64,000 nucleotides of DNA, from assembly GCA_030432695.1 (NCBI GenBank), contig JAUILN010000016.1, positions 179,668 through 243,667 on the forward strand, in the 5' to 3' direction. This document shows, piece after piece, positions 15,582 to 24,735 of the stretch. The notes beneath the pieces were generated by a model. That model saw nothing but the letters and a program-made list of their open reading frames with translations. It ran no database searches and had not been told where the DNA came from. The position numbers and the translations under genes were made by a program. The DNA comes from a bacterium. GTDB lineage: Bacteria; Planctomycetota; UBA1135; UBA2386. Position 1 is the first letter of the stretch. Each line of letters starts with the position of its first letter.

Positions 15582-18350
15582 TCAATCCCCGCCGCCCCGC
15601 GCCGACTCCGCCTCGAGCTTCCGCCGCCACTCCGCGAGCTGTTCGGGCCGCTCCCAGACCTGGTAGAGCTTGCAGATCGCGTCGAGGATCAACGTGCGCG
15701 TCTTGGAGTTCACGGCGTCGGACGCCTCGGCGTCGCCCCACGTCGCCAGGAGCTGTGCCTCGGACTCGTCGAATCGCTTCAGATCGCGCAACAGGCTGCC
15801 GCGCTGGAAGCCGCTCAGGCAGGTATCGACGTGGCGTGGTCCGAGTTCCGTCCGCCGCCACTCGTAGACACCCTGCACTTCGTCCAGCGCCTCCTGCAGC
15901 TGTCCCGAGCCCCACAGACAGTTGACGATGTTGTGGCGGATGATCGCCATGTCCCGGGTCATCCCGTCGTGCGCCGCCTCGAGCTGGGCGAGCGCTGCGC
16001 GGAACTCCACCACCGCGCCGGCCGGGTCCTTCTGGTAGTAGCGGACCGCTGCGAGGTTGTTGCGGGTGGTGATGATGTCGGGGTGCCCGGGCTCCAGCTT
16101 GCGCTCGCGGATCTCGGCGGCGCGACGGTAGCTCGCCGCGGCGCGGTCGAAGTCTCCCATCGTGACGTAGAGCACTCCGAGGTTGTTGTGGACGACCGCC
16201 GCCGACACGGAATCCTCCCCGGCCAGTCGCTCCCGGATCGCCAGACTCTCGAGGAACAGCTCCTCGGCCAACCCGAACTCCTCGCGCGCCTCCTGCAGCG
16301 ATGCGTAGTTGTTCAGGCAGTGCGCCACCGCGAGGTGGTCGTTGCCGTAGACGGCGCGGAAGGCTGCCAACGCCTCGCGATAGAACTCGCCGGCCTCCTC
16401 GTAGCGGCCCCGGTCGTGCAGCAGCGAGGCCAGGTTGTTGCGCGAGTTGGCGATGTCGGGGTGTTGCGCCGGATACAGCGCCTCGTTGAGTGCGAGATTC
16501 CGGCGCATCAGGTCTTCGGCCTCCTCGAACCGGGACTGCGCGGAGCGTAGCTGACCGAGGTGACTCAACGTCACCGACAGGCCCTTGTCGGGACCGGACG
16601 TCAGCGCCTCGCGCATCGCCAACGACTCGAGCAGTGCCCGCTCGGCCGCCTCGTAGTCGCCGGAACGGCGCTCCACCGCCCCCAACGAGTCGAGCGCCAG
16701 CGCCAGGTCGGCGTGCGGCGCCCCGAGGAGTTCGCGCCGGATCGACAGGCACTCGTGAAGCGCGAGGCGGGCCGCGGCGAGTTCCCGCATCTCGAGCCCC
16801 AGCCGCCCGGATTGGTACAGCGCCATGGCGGTGTCGAGGTGCCGATTGCCGAGATGCTCGCGCCGCAACGCGACCGCCCGTTCGAGCTGAGCCTTCGCTT
16901 CGTCGAGACGGCTCAGGCTCAGGAACGTGGTGCCGATCGTGTAGCGCAGCGCGGCCTCGACCTCGGGCTCGGAGCCGACCGACGCGTCGAGACCGGTCGC
17001 GGCCTCCTCCAGGATCGCCGCCATCCGCACGTCGTCGCCGAGGCTCTCCTCGGGCTTCACCGACTCCAGCATGTCCTGGAGGAAGGCCAGGATGGTGCCG
17101 GCCTTCAATGCCTCGCGGCGCGCCTCGTCGCGCTGCTCGATCGAACGATCCAAGCCGTAGAGCGTGCCGCCGAGGCCGAGGACCAGCAGCACCAACAACG
17201 CCACGGTGCCGCCCACCAGCAGCCGGTTGCGCCGCGCGAACTTGCGCAGCTGGTAGATCGCGCTCGGTGGCCGCGCCTCGATCGGCAGGTCGTCGAGGTA
17301 GCGGCGCAGGTCGGCGGCGAAACCCTGCGCGGTCGCGTAGCGGTCGGAGACCTCCGACTCGAGCGCCTTGCCGACCACGGTGTCGAGATCGCCGCGCAGG
17401 TCGGGGCGCAGCATGCGCAGCGGCCTCGCCGGCGTGTTGCCCAGCGTCGTGAGCGCCTTGGTCACCGACAGATCGCGCACCTCGCGCGGCAGGCTCCCGG
17501 TCAGCAGTTCGTAGAGCAGCGCACCGAGTGCGTGGACGTCGGTGCGACCGTCGACCAGGCCCATCTCGCCCGCGGCCTGCTCCGGACTCATGTAGGCCGG
17601 CGTGCCGACCACCTGCCCGGTGCGGGTCCGCGCGAACTCCAGGTCGGCGTCCCCGCCCACCGCCCGCGCCACCCCGAAGTCGAGGACCTTCGGCTCGCCG
17701 TCGGCGGTCACCAGCACGTTGCCGGGCTTCAGGTCGCGGTGCACCACCGACCGCTGGTGCGCGTGCTCGACCGCGTCGGCGACCGCGGCGACCAGCTCGA
17801 TGCGCGCCCGGTCGTCGAGCTGGTGCGACGCGGCGAAGGTGGTGATCGGTTCGCCCTCGATGAACTCCATCACCAGGTACGGCTGGGCGCCGCCCGGCGA
17901 CTCCCAGGTACCCGACGTGACCACCTGCGCGATGCCCCGGTGCTGCAACCGGCCCAGCAGCTCGGCCTCGCGCGCGAAGCGCAGCCGCGCCTCCGCCGAG
18001 GCCACCGCGTTCTGCAGCAGCTTGAGGGCGACCCGGCGCTGGGGTGCTCGCTGGCGCGCCTCGTAGACCACCCCCATCCCGCCACGCCCCACCTCGCGGA
18101 CGATCTCGAAGCCGTCGATGGCGCTCGGCAAGGCAGATGCGACGTCGGCCCGCGAGCCGAGCACTCCCAGCAGGTCCACGTCCTCGAATCGCGCGCCCGC
18201 GGCGGCGTCCGCGGCGAGCATGCCCTCGACCTCCGCCAGCATCTCCGCGTCGTCGCACTGATCCTGGAGGAACGCGGCCTGCGCGTCGCCCTCCAGCTCC
18301 AGCGCCTCGAGGAACAGCGCCTTGACCCGGCGATGGCGTTCGGCCTGCAT
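15582..18350 (-). CDS. Transmembrane Ser/Thr protein kinase with TPR sensor region (locus 1)
   Basis: A 922-residue Hanks-type kinase. A helical N-terminal region of about 80 residues precedes the kinase domain, which has a glycine loop GRGGMG (88-93), ATP lysine K110, HRDLKPGN (204-211, catalytic D206), DFG (224-226) and SPEQ. A single membrane segment lies at 377-400. The remaining 500 residues, predicted outside the cytoplasm, are tandem TPR units with the recurrent L-x-x-R-E-L-x-x-x-H-P-D-[IV]-A pattern of kinesin-light-chain-like repeats. It probably senses or binds proteins outside and signals to the adjacent sigma factor, with which it converges seven bases apart. Upstream, divergently, lies an esterase lipoprotein gene. 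It is a close paralogue of the 36599 kinase. A TAGACT box lies nine bases before the ATG. Confidence 0.93.
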   Translation of the reverse strand: MQAERHRRVKALFLEALELEGDAQAAFLQDQCDDAEMLAEVEGMLAADAAAGARFEDVDLLGVLGSRADVASALPSAIDGFEIVREVGRGGMGVVYEARQRAPQRRVALKLLQNAVASAEARLRFAREAELLGRLQHRGIAQVVTSGTWESPGGAQPYLVMEFIEGEPITTFAASHQLDDRARIELVAAVADAVEHAHQRSVVHRDLKPGNVLVTADGEPKVLDFGVARAVGGDADLEFARTRTGQVVGTPAYMSPEQAAGEMGLVDGRTDVHALGALLYELLTGSLPREVRDLSVTKALTTLGNTPARPLRMLRPDLRGDLDTVVGKALESEVSDRYATAQGFAADLRRYLDDLPIEARPPSAIYQLRKFARRNRLLVGGTVALLVLLVLGLGGTLYGLDRSIEQRDEARREALKAGTILAFLQDMLESVKPEESLGDDVRMAAILEEAATGLDASVGSEPEVEAALRYTIGTTFLSLSRLDEAKAQLERAVALRREHLGNRHLDTAMALYQSGRLGLEMRELAAARLALHECLSIRRELLGAPHADLALALDSLGAVERRSGDYEAAERALLESLAMREALTSGPDKGLSVTLSHLGQLRSAQSRFEEAEDLMRRNLALNEALYPAQHPDIANSRNNLASLLHDRGRYEEAGEFYREALAAFRAVYGNDHLAVAHCLNNYASLQEAREEFGLAEELFLESLAIRERLAGEDSVSAAVVHNNLGVLYVTMGDFDRAAASYRRAAEIRERKLEPGHPDIITTRNNLAAVRYYQKDPAGAVVEFRAALAQLEAAHDGMTRDMAIIRHNIVNCLWGSGQLQEALDEVQGVYEWRRTELGPRHVDTCLSGFQRGSLLRDLKRFDESEAQLLATWGDAEASDAVNSKTRTLILDAICKLYQVWERPEQLAEWRRKLEAESARGGGD

Positions 18351-18359
18351 GGTGTCGGG

Positions 18360-18365
18360 AGTCTA
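18360..18365 (-). promoter_or_regulatory. Predicted -10 box TAGACT before the locus 1 kinase
   Basis: On the minus strand TAGACT precedes the kinase ATG by nine bases, giving a leaderless or near-leaderless mRNA. Confidence 0.4.
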
Positions 18366-18414
18366 CCCCGAGCCCGTGGCAAGGGTCGGGATCCCCCGGC
18401 CGGCAGCCGGTCGC

Positions 18415-18420
18415 TACGCT
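18415..18420 (+). promoter_or_regulatory. Predicted -10 box TACGCT, leaderless start
   Basis: TACGCT ends six bases before ATG 18427. The 11-base string GCTACGCTGCC around it recurs at 47302-47312, upstream of the TauE/SafE gene. Confidence 0.5.
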
Positions 18421-18426
18421 GCCGCG

Positions 18427-20076
18427 ATGCCGCGCACGTTCCGCACGCTCCTCCTGGCACTCCTCGTCGCCGCCCCGCTCGCCTGCCAGCGCGCGGCCGA
18501 CGACGCCTACCGCGCCGAGTCGATCACCCTGGAGGACGGCGAACTCGCCGGCAGTACCTTCGCCTACCGGATCCACGTGCCCGGCGACATCGGGCCCGGC
18601 GAGCGGCTGCCGGTGGTGCTGTTCCTGCACGGTGCGGGCGAGCGTGGCGACGACAACCGCCGCCAGCTCGAGTACCTGCCCACCCAGTTGGTCCGCGAGC
18701 CCTACGCCAGCCGCTACCGGGCGATCGTGGTCGCCCCGCAGTGTCCGCGTCGCTCGATGTGGATGGACCTGAGCGGCGCCCGTCAGAGCCGCGTGACCGG
18801 CGACAGCCCGCAGCTCGACGTGGCCTGGGCCGCGCTGCAGCGCACGCTGGCCGAGGAGCCCTGCGACCTCGACCGCATCTACCTCACCGGCCTGTCGATG
18901 GGCGGCTACGGCTCCTGGCATCTGGCGGCGCGGCACCCGGAGACCTTCGCCGCGGTGCTGCCGGTCTGCGGTGGCGGCGATCCGGCCAAGGCGGCGGCGC
19001 TGGCGAAGCTGCCGATCTGGGCCTGGCACGGCGCCGAGGACCGGACCGTCCCGCCGAGTCAGTCACTCGACATGGTCCGCGCGATTCGTGCCGTGGGCGG
19101 AATCGTCCACTACCGCGAACTGCCGGGCGTCGGCCACAACTCCTGGAGCGCGGCGTACGGCGAAGACGGCGGCCTGGACTGGCTGTTCGGGCAGCGGCGT
19201 GGCCGGCCGACGCTCGGCTGGGTGGTGGCCTGCGACCAGGCCGGCCCGCGGCTGTTGATCCTCGACCTCGACCGGCAGTGGCGCGACGGCGATGCGCTCG
19301 ATCCTGCTGCGGTGGTCTGGGAGTGGACCCCCGCGCGATTGCCCGACGAACAGCGCGCGTGGTTCCAGCATCCCGACGAGGTCAAGCCGGTCGACGACGG
19401 CCGCGCGCTCCTGGTCACCGCGTCCGGCGGCGGCTTCTTCAAGATCCGGATCGCGGACGGCAAGGTCCTGGCCGCGGCGAACCCCGGCGGCAACCCGCAC
19501 AGCGCGGCCGAGCTGCCGGGCGGGCAGTTCGTGGTCGCGTCGAGCACCGGCGACAGCTTGACGCACTACCGGCTCGCCGACGGCGCGCTACAGAAGGTCG
19601 GCGCCCACGAGGTGGTCGATGCGCACGGCGTCGAGTGGGACGCCACGCACCAACGGCTGTGGGTCCTCGGCGGCAAGGTGCTGGTGTCGTTCGTCCTCGA
19701 GGACGGCGCGCTGCGCGAGGTGTCGAGCGAACCGTTGCCGGTCACCGAGGAGAGCGCGCAGCACGAGCGTCACGGCGGCCACGACCTGGCGCCGCTGCCC
19801 GGCCTCGACACCTACCTCGTCACCGACATGGAGCGGGTCTACGTCTTCGATCCAGCCGCGGAGGGTGCCGCGCGCTTCACGCCCTTCGCGCCGCTGCCGA
19901 AGGCCGCGGACGTCAAGTCGATCGGCGCGGTGCGGAGCGACGGACCCTGGGTCGGTCTACAGGCGACCGAAGAGTGGTACTCCGACCGGCTGCTGTTCGT
20001 GCCGGCGAAGGGCGGCGAGACGCTCGAGCGCGTGCTGCCCGGCGGCAAGGTCTACAAGTTCCGGCCGATGCGGTGA
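18427..20076 (+). CDS. Lipoprotein alpha/beta-hydrolase (esterase/peptidase type) with C-terminal beta-propeller-like domain
   Basis: A 549-residue protein. ATG 18427 gives a lipoprotein signal with lipobox ALLVAAPLAC (C20). Residues 35-260 form an alpha/beta-hydrolase with an oxyanion segment FLHGAGERGDDN, nucleophile S157 (GLSMGGYGSW), D205 (HGAEDRTVP) and H237 (GVGHNSW). This resembles phospholipase/polyhydroxybutyrate-depolymerase-like esterases of COG4099 type. Residues 265-549 contain repeated beta-strand units beginning GWVVACDQAGPRLLILDLD, resembling DUF6528/NHL-type propellers, perhaps for carbohydrate or polyester binding. The gene is divergent from the locus 1 kinase with 76 bases between, matching the kinase/protease arrangement at 39358/39423. 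Its last 25 bases overlap the end of the opposing membrane-protein gene. Confidence 0.82.
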   Translation: MPRTFRTLLLALLVAAPLACQRAADDAYRAESITLEDGELAGSTFAYRIHVPGDIGPGERLPVVLFLHGAGERGDDNRRQLEYLPTQLVREPYASRYRAIVVAPQCPRRSMWMDLSGARQSRVTGDSPQLDVAWAALQRTLAEEPCDLDRIYLTGLSMGGYGSWHLAARHPETFAAVLPVCGGGDPAKAAALAKLPIWAWHGAEDRTVPPSQSLDMVRAIRAVGGIVHYRELPGVGHNSWSAAYGEDGGLDWLFGQRRGRPTLGWVVACDQAGPRLLILDLDRQWRDGDALDPAAVVWEWTPARLPDEQRAWFQHPDEVKPVDDGRALLVTASGGGFFKIRIADGKVLAAANPGGNPHSAAELPGGQFVVASSTGDSLTHYRLADGALQKVGAHEVVDAHGVEWDATHQRLWVLGGKVLVSFVLEDGALREVSSEPLPVTEESAQHERHGGHDLAPLPGLDTYLVTDMERVYVFDPAAEGAARFTPFAPLPKAADVKSIGAVRSDGPWVGLQATEEWYSDRLLFVPAKGGETLERVLPGGKVYKFRPMR

Positions 20077-21008
20077 CGCGGAGCGTCGACCAACTCGTAC
20101 ACCGCAGCGAACGCCCGCCCCGAGGCGTCTCGCGCCTGCAGCAGATCGGCGACCAGCAGCTCCCGTGCGCCGAGCGGCGTCGGTTGGTCGTCGGGAACGA
20201 CCAGCCGGTAGGCCCCGGCTGCGTGTTCGAGGCTCCCGAGCCGGCCGGTGATGCGCACGTGCTCGTCGAACCAGTCGACACCCGGGAGTGACACGGATCC
20301 CGCGGTCACCGCGTAGCGCAGGAAGCCCTCGCAGTCGACGTCGTAGTCGACCCCGCTGGCGGACCGGAAGCGACGGCCGGTGAGCTGCGGCAGGTCGGCA
20401 TGCCAGACCACCAGGCGGGCCGGCCGGTCGGCGAGCCAGCGCTGCCGCTGCGTCAACGGCTCCGACGTCGCGGCGAACGCCTCGCGGAGCTGCACGAGGA
20501 GGCCCTCGCAGGCGCGCGCGACCTCGTCGGTGCGACCTGCCGCAGCGATGCTCAAGGTGATCTCGTCCGGCGCGAAGGCCCGTTCCTGGATCGGCTCGAC
20601 CGGCATCGCGGTCTCGACCTCGACGTACGTCGGCCGCTCGGATCGAGGCAGGTGCACGAGCGACCCCTCGTGGATCAAGGTCCCGAACCGACGGACTACG
20701 CCATCTGCAGCGGTCCACTGCAGCTCCAACTCGGGTCGTGCACCGCGCCGCGCGGAGACCAGGTTCAGCGCGACACTCCCGCCGCCGGGGACCGGGCGGT
20801 CGATCAGCACGACGAGCCGGCGCCCCTGCAAGGCGAGCACCCAGGGTTCCCAGATGGGTCGGAGCACCGAGCCGTGGAACCACGCCCCCAGCAGCGTCGC
20901 CACCATCCAGAGGACGAGCAGCGGCAGGATCACCAACGGTGGGAAGTAGAGGGTCAGCAGCCAGACGGGAAAGGCGAGCCAGAACAGGAGGTCCCACAAG
21001 GAGTCCAT
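20052..21008 (-). CDS. Membrane-anchored protein of unknown function
   Basis: 318 residues. ATG 21008 (MDSLWDLLFWLAFPVW) is chosen because hydrophobic sequence starts there; the frame is open further upstream without a good start context. Residues 1-48 form two closely spaced membrane segments. The rest is soluble and beta-rich with no motif I recognise. It includes a repeated GV-D-[WY]-D-x-[CH] type pattern (ASGVDYDVDCEGFLRY, LPGVDWFDEHVRI). The 3' end overlaps the end of the esterase gene by 25 bases tail to tail. It lies 141 bases downstream of the beta-helix gene start-to-stop spacer on the same strand, with a degenerate palindromic repeat between, so co-transcription is uncertain. Confidence 0.65.
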   Translation of the reverse strand: MDSLWDLLFWLAFPVWLLTLYFPPLVILPLLVLWMVATLLGAWFHGSVLRPIWEPWVLALQGRRLVVLIDRPVPGGGSVALNLVSARRGARPELELQWTAADGVVRRFGTLIHEGSLVHLPRSERPTYVEVETAMPVEPIQERAFAPDEITLSIAAAGRTDEVARACEGLLVQLREAFAATSEPLTQRQRWLADRPARLVVWHADLPQLTGRRFRSASGVDYDVDCEGFLRYAVTAGSVSLPGVDWFDEHVRITGRLGSLEHAAGAYRLVVPDDQPTPLGARELLVADLLQARDASGRAFAAVYELVDAPRHRIGRNL

Positions 21009-21100
21009 CAGCGGCGACCCCGACGGGGGTCCCTCGGAGCTTCCACGCAACCGTGCCCGACCGACAGCCCCTCGCAGCCTCGCGCGCCCTTCTTCTTTCT

Positions 21101-21121
21101 GGTTGGAGTCAGGCACCGACC
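21101..21121. repeat. Degenerate copy of the palindromic repeat
   Basis: GGTTGGAGTC, A, GGCACCGACC: the right half matches the GGCACC core and the left half pairs with three mismatches. It sits in the 141-base spacer between the membrane-protein gene and the end of the beta-helix gene. Confidence 0.5.
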
Positions 21122-21149
21122 CGAAGGAAGGGCTCGGTCCTGTGATGAC

Positions 21150-22658
21150 TCAGCGCGGCAGGATCGTCAGCGACGCCGCGTTGGTGACCTCGCGCACCAG
21201 TCCAGGCGGCCCGGCGATCAGGGTCGCATGGTGGACCGTCCAGGCCTGCGGCAGGCCGGCCCGATCGCCGGGCAGAGCGAACACGGTGTCGACGGTGCCC
21301 CGTGACCCGAGCGTGCCCAGCGACGGACCGAGCACCGCACTGTTCGGGTTGCCGACGCAGAACGACGTGTAGCCATCCGGATTGAGCGGAACGTGCCGAC
21401 CGCCGAGCAGGAGCCCGGGGCTGGTGCCGCTCGCCGAGCCGACGACCAGGAAGGCCGCGCCCGCCAACGCCGAGGTCAGCTGGGTGCGCAGAACCACCTG
21501 CCCGCCGACCACCGCGGAGACCTGCGGCCAGCTCGGCGAGGTCCAGTCCGCAGTGCGCGTATTGCTGCGCACGTAGAGGGTCGCGAACGGGAACGCACCG
21601 ACGTCACTGCGGCTCCCGTCGGGATCGACGAGCTGCGGATCGCCCGCATCGACGCAGGCGGACCCGGTCCCGAGATGGAAGTCCCGGCCGACCTCGTCGA
21701 CGAACCCGGCCGGCGCATCGAAGTTGCCGACTCCGGAAGCGCCACCCGCGACGTCGCAGTAGCGCAGCACCGCACCGCCGGCGATCTCCGGCGCGCTGTT
21801 GCCGCGCAGGATGCTGTTGGTGATCGTCGCCGGGCCATAGACCGCGCCGCCCTGCACGCTGCTGCCGGACAGGGTGTTCTGCACGATCGTGCAGGCCTCG
21901 ATCACGGTTCCGGCGGTCGCCTGGATCGCACCGCCGATCGACGGGAAGACCCCGCCCGTCGCGCCATTGCCGACGAACACGCTGCGGTGGATCCGTGCCG
22001 AGCCGCTCGACGCCATGCCGATCGCGCCGGCCCGGCTGTTCGCGAGGATCGCCAGGTTCTCCGCGAACACGCAGTCGTCGACGACGGCAACGCCGCCGGT
22101 GACATAGAGCCCTGCACCCTGCGCCCCCGAACAACGGTTGGCGGCCACGATGCAGTGCTCGAGCGTCGGCGCCCCGTAGAGCCCACCGCCGTGCGACTGC
22201 GATGCGATGTTCGACAGGATCGAGCAACGCCGCAAGATCGGCGATCCCGACACCCCTCCTCCGAAGCGGCCGACGTTGTCACGGATCACGCAGTCCTCGA
22301 CAGTCGGCGTGGCGCCCGAGGCTGCCACAACGCCCCCCGCTCCGCGACTCGCCGAGCCACCCCGGATCGTGAAACCCTGCAGCCGACTCGCAGGCCCCTC
22401 GCCGGACACGAAGCGCACCACGGGACCGGCCCGGCCACCGTCGATCGTGGTCGCGGCAGCTCCCGCGAGCCCGATCACCTCGATCGGCTTGCCCTGGAAG
22501 TCGAGCTGCTCGACGTAGGTTCCGGCGAGCACGAGCACCCGGCTGCCGGGCGCCGCGGAGCGGATCGCGGCCTGGATGCTGCCGCCACTGTGCACGACGA
22601 CGTCCTGCGCGGCGCAGGTGGAGAAGAGGACGGAGAGGAACAGGATCGTGCGGAGCAT
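21150..22658 (-). CDS. Secreted right-handed parallel beta-helix protein with divergent shared C-terminal domain
   Basis: 502 residues. ATG 22658 starts a signal peptide (MLRTILFLSVLFSTCAAQ). Residues about 40-330 form a parallel beta-helix with turns such as TVEDCVIRDNVGRFGGGV, RCSILSNIASQSHGGGLYG and DCVFAENLAILANSRAGAIG, ending with the CVDAGDP signature common in such right-handed helices. Beta-helix proteins of this kind bind or cut polysaccharides. I see no clear lyase active site, so binding or a structural role is equally likely. The last 130 residues (LYVRSNTRTADW to SLTILPR) look like a divergent form of the domain that ends five other secreted proteins here: a VVLRTQL strand, AAFLVVGSASG, an FALPGDRAGLPQAW turn and an SLTILP end. 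It lies downstream of modC on the same strand with a 232-base spacer. Confidence 0.78.
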   Translation of the reverse strand: MLRTILFLSVLFSTCAAQDVVVHSGGSIQAAIRSAAPGSRVLVLAGTYVEQLDFQGKPIEVIGLAGAAATTIDGGRAGPVVRFVSGEGPASRLQGFTIRGGSASRGAGGVVAASGATPTVEDCVIRDNVGRFGGGVSGSPILRRCSILSNIASQSHGGGLYGAPTLEHCIVAANRCSGAQGAGLYVTGGVAVVDDCVFAENLAILANSRAGAIGMASSGSARIHRSVFVGNGATGGVFPSIGGAIQATAGTVIEACTIVQNTLSGSSVQGGAVYGPATITNSILRGNSAPEIAGGAVLRYCDVAGGASGVGNFDAPAGFVDEVGRDFHLGTGSACVDAGDPQLVDPDGSRSDVGAFPFATLYVRSNTRTADWTSPSWPQVSAVVGGQVVLRTQLTSALAGAAFLVVGSASGTSPGLLLGGRHVPLNPDGYTSFCVGNPNSAVLGPSLGTLGSRGTVDTVFALPGDRAGLPQAWTVHHATLIAGPPGLVREVTNAASLTILPR

Positions 22659-22836
22659 GGCGGTCGAAGTCGTGGAGCCGCGCGCCCGGCAAGGGGTGTA
22701 CCTCCACGACCACGGCGCCGCAGGCGGGGCGCACCGGCCACCAGACGGGGATCCGGACGGCCGCACGACGGTCGCACCGTGGCTCCACGAACCGTCTCCG
22801 CCGCAACCGCGACGACCGTTCATCCGGACCGCGTAT

Positions 22837-22870
22837 GTAGGAACTGCAATCCCGGTCGTAGGACTTGCAA
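22837..22870. repeat. Direct repeat GTAGGAACTGCAA / GTAGGACTTGCAA spaced 21 bases
   Basis: Two 13-base copies (22837-22849 and 22858-22870) differ at two positions and start 21 bases apart, two turns of the helix. That geometry is typical of tandem activator or response-regulator sites. They lie between modC and the beta-helix gene, about 180 bases before the latter's ATG. Confidence 0.4.
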
Positions 22871-22890
22871 GGCGGCGCCGGAGTCCGGCT

Positions 22891-23946
22891 TCAACACTGC
22901 GTGACGTTCAGCTCCGTCGCCTTGATCGCGACGAAGACTTCGCCCCCACCCTCCAGCCGCAGCTCGTCGACCGCCGAGTGGGTGACCTCCGCGACCAACG
23001 GGATCGGGCCGCCGAGCCGCACGCGCACGCGTTCCAGGGTCGGCTCCAACGCCTCGATGGGCGCCGCCCAGACGTTGCGGGGCGAACCGGCCGGCTGCTG
23101 ACGGAACAGTGAGACCGCGCGGGGATGCAGGGTCACCAGCACTTCGCCCTCGAGGTTCGACGCGACGCGCAGCGGGGCACCGGCGACCGTCACCACACCG
23201 GCATGGGCGACGCCGCGGAAGCAGTTCACCCCGACCAGATCGGCGACGTACCGCGAGCGCGGGCGAGCGACCAGTTCGTCGATCGGCCCGGCCTGCACCA
23301 GGCGCCCTTCCTCCAGCACCAGCACGCGGTCGGCCAGCGCGAAGGCGTCGGCGAGGTCGTGCGCGACCAGGAGTCGCGGACCCGCGAACGACGCCAGGTG
23401 TTCGCGCAGCTCGCGGCGCAACGCCAGCCGACCCGAGGCGTCCACCGCGGCCATCGGTTCGTCGAGCAGCAGCACCGCCGGGTCGATCGCCAGTGCCCGG
23501 GCCAGCGCCACCCGCTGCGATTGACCTCCCGACAACGCCGCAGGCCGCGCATCCACCAGCTCGGCACCGAGCCCGACGCGCTCCAGCCAGGAACTCGCGG
23601 TCTCGCGCGCCGCGCGCCGTGCGTGCCCCCGCGCCCGCAGACCGTAGGCCACGTTGTCGAGCGCGCTGAGATGCGGCAGCAGCAGGTGGCCCTGGAACAC
23701 CACGCCGACATCGCGCCGCTCGGCCGGCACGAAGCCCCGCTTGCTGCCGTCGTCGAGACACCGGGCGCCGAGCGCGATCCGTCCGGCCTCGAGCGGCAGC
23801 AGCCCGGCGATCGCCAACAGGCACGAAGACTTGCCGGCACCGTTCGGGCCGACCACGACCACGGTCTCGCCGGCCGCGACCTCGAAGGCGACGTCGAGCG
23901 GCAGCGCGCCGCGCTGCATGCGGATCTGCACCGCCAGTCCGTTCAT
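22891..23946 (-). CDS. modC: Molybdate ABC transporter, ATP-binding protein ModC
   Basis: A 351-residue ABC ATPase. Walker A is GPNGAGKS (33-40), the signature LSGGQ begins at residue 138 and Walker B is LLLDEP (159-164). The C-terminal 100 residues form the TOBE/MOP-type domain that binds oxyanion in ModC proteins (NVWAAPIEALEPTLERVRV and VFVAIKATELNV). It energises molybdate (or tungstate) import with ModB, acting on the inner face of the membrane. ATG 23946 overlaps the stop of modB in an ATGA junction, giving tight translational coupling. It is the last gene of the modABC operon. The MOP segment near the C-terminus separates it from general sugar or iron ATPases. Molybdate versus tungstate cannot be settled from sequence. 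Confidence 0.93.
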   Translation of the reverse strand: MNGLAVQIRMQRGALPLDVAFEVAAGETVVVVGPNGAGKSSCLLAIAGLLPLEAGRIALGARCLDDGSKRGFVPAERRDVGVVFQGHLLLPHLSALDNVAYGLRARGHARRAARETASSWLERVGLGAELVDARPAALSGGQSQRVALARALAIDPAVLLLDEPMAAVDASGRLALRRELREHLASFAGPRLLVAHDLADAFALADRVLVLEEGRLVQAGPIDELVARPRSRYVADLVGVNCFRGVAHAGVVTVAGAPLRVASNLEGEVLVTLHPRAVSLFRQQPAGSPRNVWAAPIEALEPTLERVRVRLGGPIPLVAEVTHSAVDELRLEGGGEVFVAIKATELNVTQC

Positions 23947-24731
23947 GCCGGGAACCACCTCCGGCGCAGCGAGAACAACACCGCCGCCGACACCACCACC
24001 AGCACCAGGCTGAGCACGATCGCCGCGTCCGGCGAACGCTCGAAGGCGTCGAAGACCGCGAGCGGCATCGACCGCGTGCTGCCGGCCAGGTTGCCGGCGA
24101 AGGTGATCGTCGCGCCGAACTCGCCGAGCGCCCGTGCCCAGGCGATCAACAGGCCGGCGCGCAGCGACGGCGCGAGCAGCGGCAGGGTCACGGTGCGGAA
24201 CACCCGCCACGGGCCGGCGCCGAGGGTCGCGGCGGCGTCGAGGTAACGCCGATCGAGCGCGCGCAGGCCCGCCTCGACGGTGAGCACGAAGAACGGCATG
24301 GCGATGTAGGCCTCGGCCAGGACCACCGCGGCGGGATGGAACGGCAGCGCGATGCCGAACCACTCGCCGAGCGGCGCGCCGACCACGCCGCGGCGACCGA
24401 ACGCCAGCAGCAGCGCGACGCCGCCCACCACCGGGGGCAGCACCATCGGCAGGGTCACCAGGGCCCGGACCAGCGCGTGCGTGCGCGAGGTTCCGCTCGA
24501 GAGCCACACCGCCAACGGCAGGCCGAGGACCAACGACAGCACCGTCGCCGCCAGCGAACAGCGCAGCGACAGGAGCAGGGCGTCGAGGACCTCGCGCGTC
24601 GCCAGCAGGTCGACCGCCCGACTCCAGGGCACCCGAGCCAACAGACCGATCAGCGGCAGCAGGAAGAACGCCACCGCGACGAGCGCCGGGACGGCGAGGG
24701 CTGTCGGGAAGTCGCGGTTCCGGGCCGGCAT
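23943..24731 (-). CDS. modB: Molybdate ABC transporter, permease ModB
   Basis: A 262-residue integral membrane protein with about five or six membrane helices. It has the conserved binding-protein-dependent permease loop DAAATLGAGPWRVFRTVTLPLLAPSL and the ModB-typical GEFGATITFAGN after it. It forms the channel through which ModA delivers molybdate, powered by ModC. The stop overlaps the modC start (ATGA) and the start lies five bases beyond the modA stop, so the three genes form one operon. The length is slightly above typical ModB (about 225-240) because of a longer N-terminus. Confidence 0.94.
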   Translation of the reverse strand: MPARNRDFPTALAVPALVAVAFFLLPLIGLLARVPWSRAVDLLATREVLDALLLSLRCSLAATVLSLVLGLPLAVWLSSGTSRTHALVRALVTLPMVLPPVVGGVALLLAFGRRGVVGAPLGEWFGIALPFHPAAVVLAEAYIAMPFFVLTVEAGLRALDRRYLDAAATLGAGPWRVFRTVTLPLLAPSLRAGLLIAWARALGEFGATITFAGNLAGSTRSMPLAVFDAFERSPDAAIVLSLVLVVVSAAVLFSLRRRWFPA

Positions 24732-24735
24732 CGGG

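Noticed and set aside
15097..19029. A 1310-codon open frame on the minus strand covering the locus 1 sigma and kinase region
   Set aside because: Composition is Arg/Gly/Ala-rich without motifs, and the kinase motifs are all in the other minus frame. It is a by-product of high G+C third positions.
16560..20291. A 1243-codon open frame on the plus strand opposite the kinase
   Set aside because: His/Arg/Gln/Gly-rich translation with no domain; it runs antisense to a clear kinase and out of frame with the esterase.
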